A DNA stretch of 43,699 nt from Candidatus Aminicenans sakinawicola JGI OTU-1 (GTDB taxonomy: Bacteria > Acidobacteriota > Aminicenantia > Aminicenantales > Aminicenantaceae), in contig AWNV01000013.1 in the NCBI GenBank assembly GCA_000493965.1, positions 1 to 43,699 of the forward strand, given 5' to 3'. A program made the position numbers and the translations under genes. The notes beneath the pieces were generated by a model that did not search any database, had not been told where the DNA came from, and saw only the letters and a list, made by a program, of their open reading frames with translations. Of the stretch, positions 43,369 through 43,699 are shown piece after piece (the stretch's first letter is position 1; each line of letters opens with the position of its first letter).

Positions 43369-43699
43369 TTATAAACCTTTCTGGATAATCTTTGTGAGAT
43401 TATCTGAAAGGCCTGCTACTATAAGGCGATCGCCTTCCTTAATGATTTCATTGGCAGAAGGAATGGGAATACTTTGGGGAGGGTACTTTCTTTTTATAAA
43501 GAGAATGTCGATGCGGTAAAGAGCCTTAAGATTAAGCTCTTTCAGGCTTTTACCACAGAAAGTAGAAGGGGCATCGATTTCCATTATTTTATATCCAGCA
43601 GTTATATCAAAGGATTTGGTTGATTGGGTAAATTTCAGCTTCTGCACCAACCCTTCTGCAGCTTCTCTTTTTAGAATCTCATGGTTATAGGCTTCTATA
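43369..43699 (-). CDS. TrkA-C (RCK_C) domain protein, partial
   Basis: A frame open to the right edge gives about 109 C-terminal residues. The visible part holds an RCK_C domain: YKIMEIDAPSTFCGKSLKEL, then NLKALYRIDILFIKR, and EIIKEGDRLIVAGLSDNL. This domain binds ligands such as c-di-AMP or nucleotides in KtrA/TrkA potassium-channel gating subunits, and also occurs in other transporters. The preceding EILKREAAEGLVQKL fits a KtrA-type link to an upstream RCK_N domain, but that part is outside the window, so a KtrA-like regulator is the leading but unproven reading. Confidence 0.8.
   Translation of the reverse strand, partial: IEAYNHEILKREAAEGLVQKLKFTQSTKSFDITAGYKIMEIDAPSTFCGKSLKELNLKALYRIDILFIKRKYPPQSIPIPSANEIIKEGDRLIVAGLSDNLTKIIQKGL

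Overview
The window is a gene-dense, AT-rich stretch (roughly 40% GC by eye) from a Gram-negative (diderm) bacterium with LPS-type envelope machinery. It carries an LptF/LptG permease, an O-antigen-type ABC exporter (Wzm/Wzt), an ADP-heptose type nucleotidyltransferase, SurA-like chaperones, an EnvC-like amidase activator and a CIRCE-controlled groESL operon. Split F1Fo genes, a pyruvoyl-dependent arginine decarboxylase, several Na+-coupled amino-acid transporters and a Carboxypeptidase-regulatory-like domain would suit an anaerobic, peptide-using lineage such as Acidobacteriota/Aminicenantia. That assignment is inference and low confidence. No rRNA, tRNA, CRISPR array, insertion sequence or phage gene was recognised. 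No gene-free stretch exceeds 300 bases; the longest is 33534-33831, in which I see no clear signal.

Layout. 1-4850 (minus): a glycan-assembly cluster in transcription order GT2 glycosyltransferase, GT4 glycosyltransferase, NAD-dependent epimerase and SAM methyltransferase, then a truncated Na+:dicarboxylate/glutamate symporter at the left edge. 4927-5466 (plus): an orphan receiver-domain protein with its own sigma70-like promoter and a Glu at the phospho-acceptor position. 5592-7797: accD-folC. 7928-13759: ATP synthase genes b', b, delta, alpha, gamma, beta, epsilon, without a and c. 13719-17102: overlapping genes for a tRNA-type N6-adenine methyltransferase, Wzm, Wzt and RfaE2. 17122-18778 (minus): a class-I amidotransferase-fold lipoprotein and a small unknown protein. 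18831-24286 (plus): mfd, frameshifted at a T10 run, and two parvulin-type periplasmic PPIases. 24283-31432 (minus): arginine decarboxylase, an unknown membrane-anchored protein, the envelope trio YibQ-like / S41-fold / EnvC-like, a UPF0104 membrane protein and an NSS transporter. 31593-36319 (plus): glycerate kinase, an unknown protein, an AGCS symporter with an extracytoplasmic N-terminal domain, and PgeF. 36572-40412: PHP phosphoesterase, CvpA, a Fis-type HTH protein, then CIRCE-promoter-groES-groEL-terminator. 40441-43699: a single-chain LptF-LptG fusion, a bifunctional-nuclease-family gene with a strong promoter, and a TrkA-C domain gene cut by the right edge.

How the genes work together. 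Most of the window concerns the cell envelope: glycan synthesis and export, LPS transport, outer-membrane protein folding, septal peptidoglycan remodelling and peptidoglycan editing. Energy conservation (F-type ATPase) and Na+-coupled amino-acid uptake make up much of the rest. The most unusual points are the fused LptFG, an S41-fold protein that has lost both members of its Ser/Lys dyad but stays between envC and yibQ, the AGCS fusion, the phosphomimetic-looking receiver, the extended beta and shortened epsilon ATPase subunits, and two families of short intergenic repeats.
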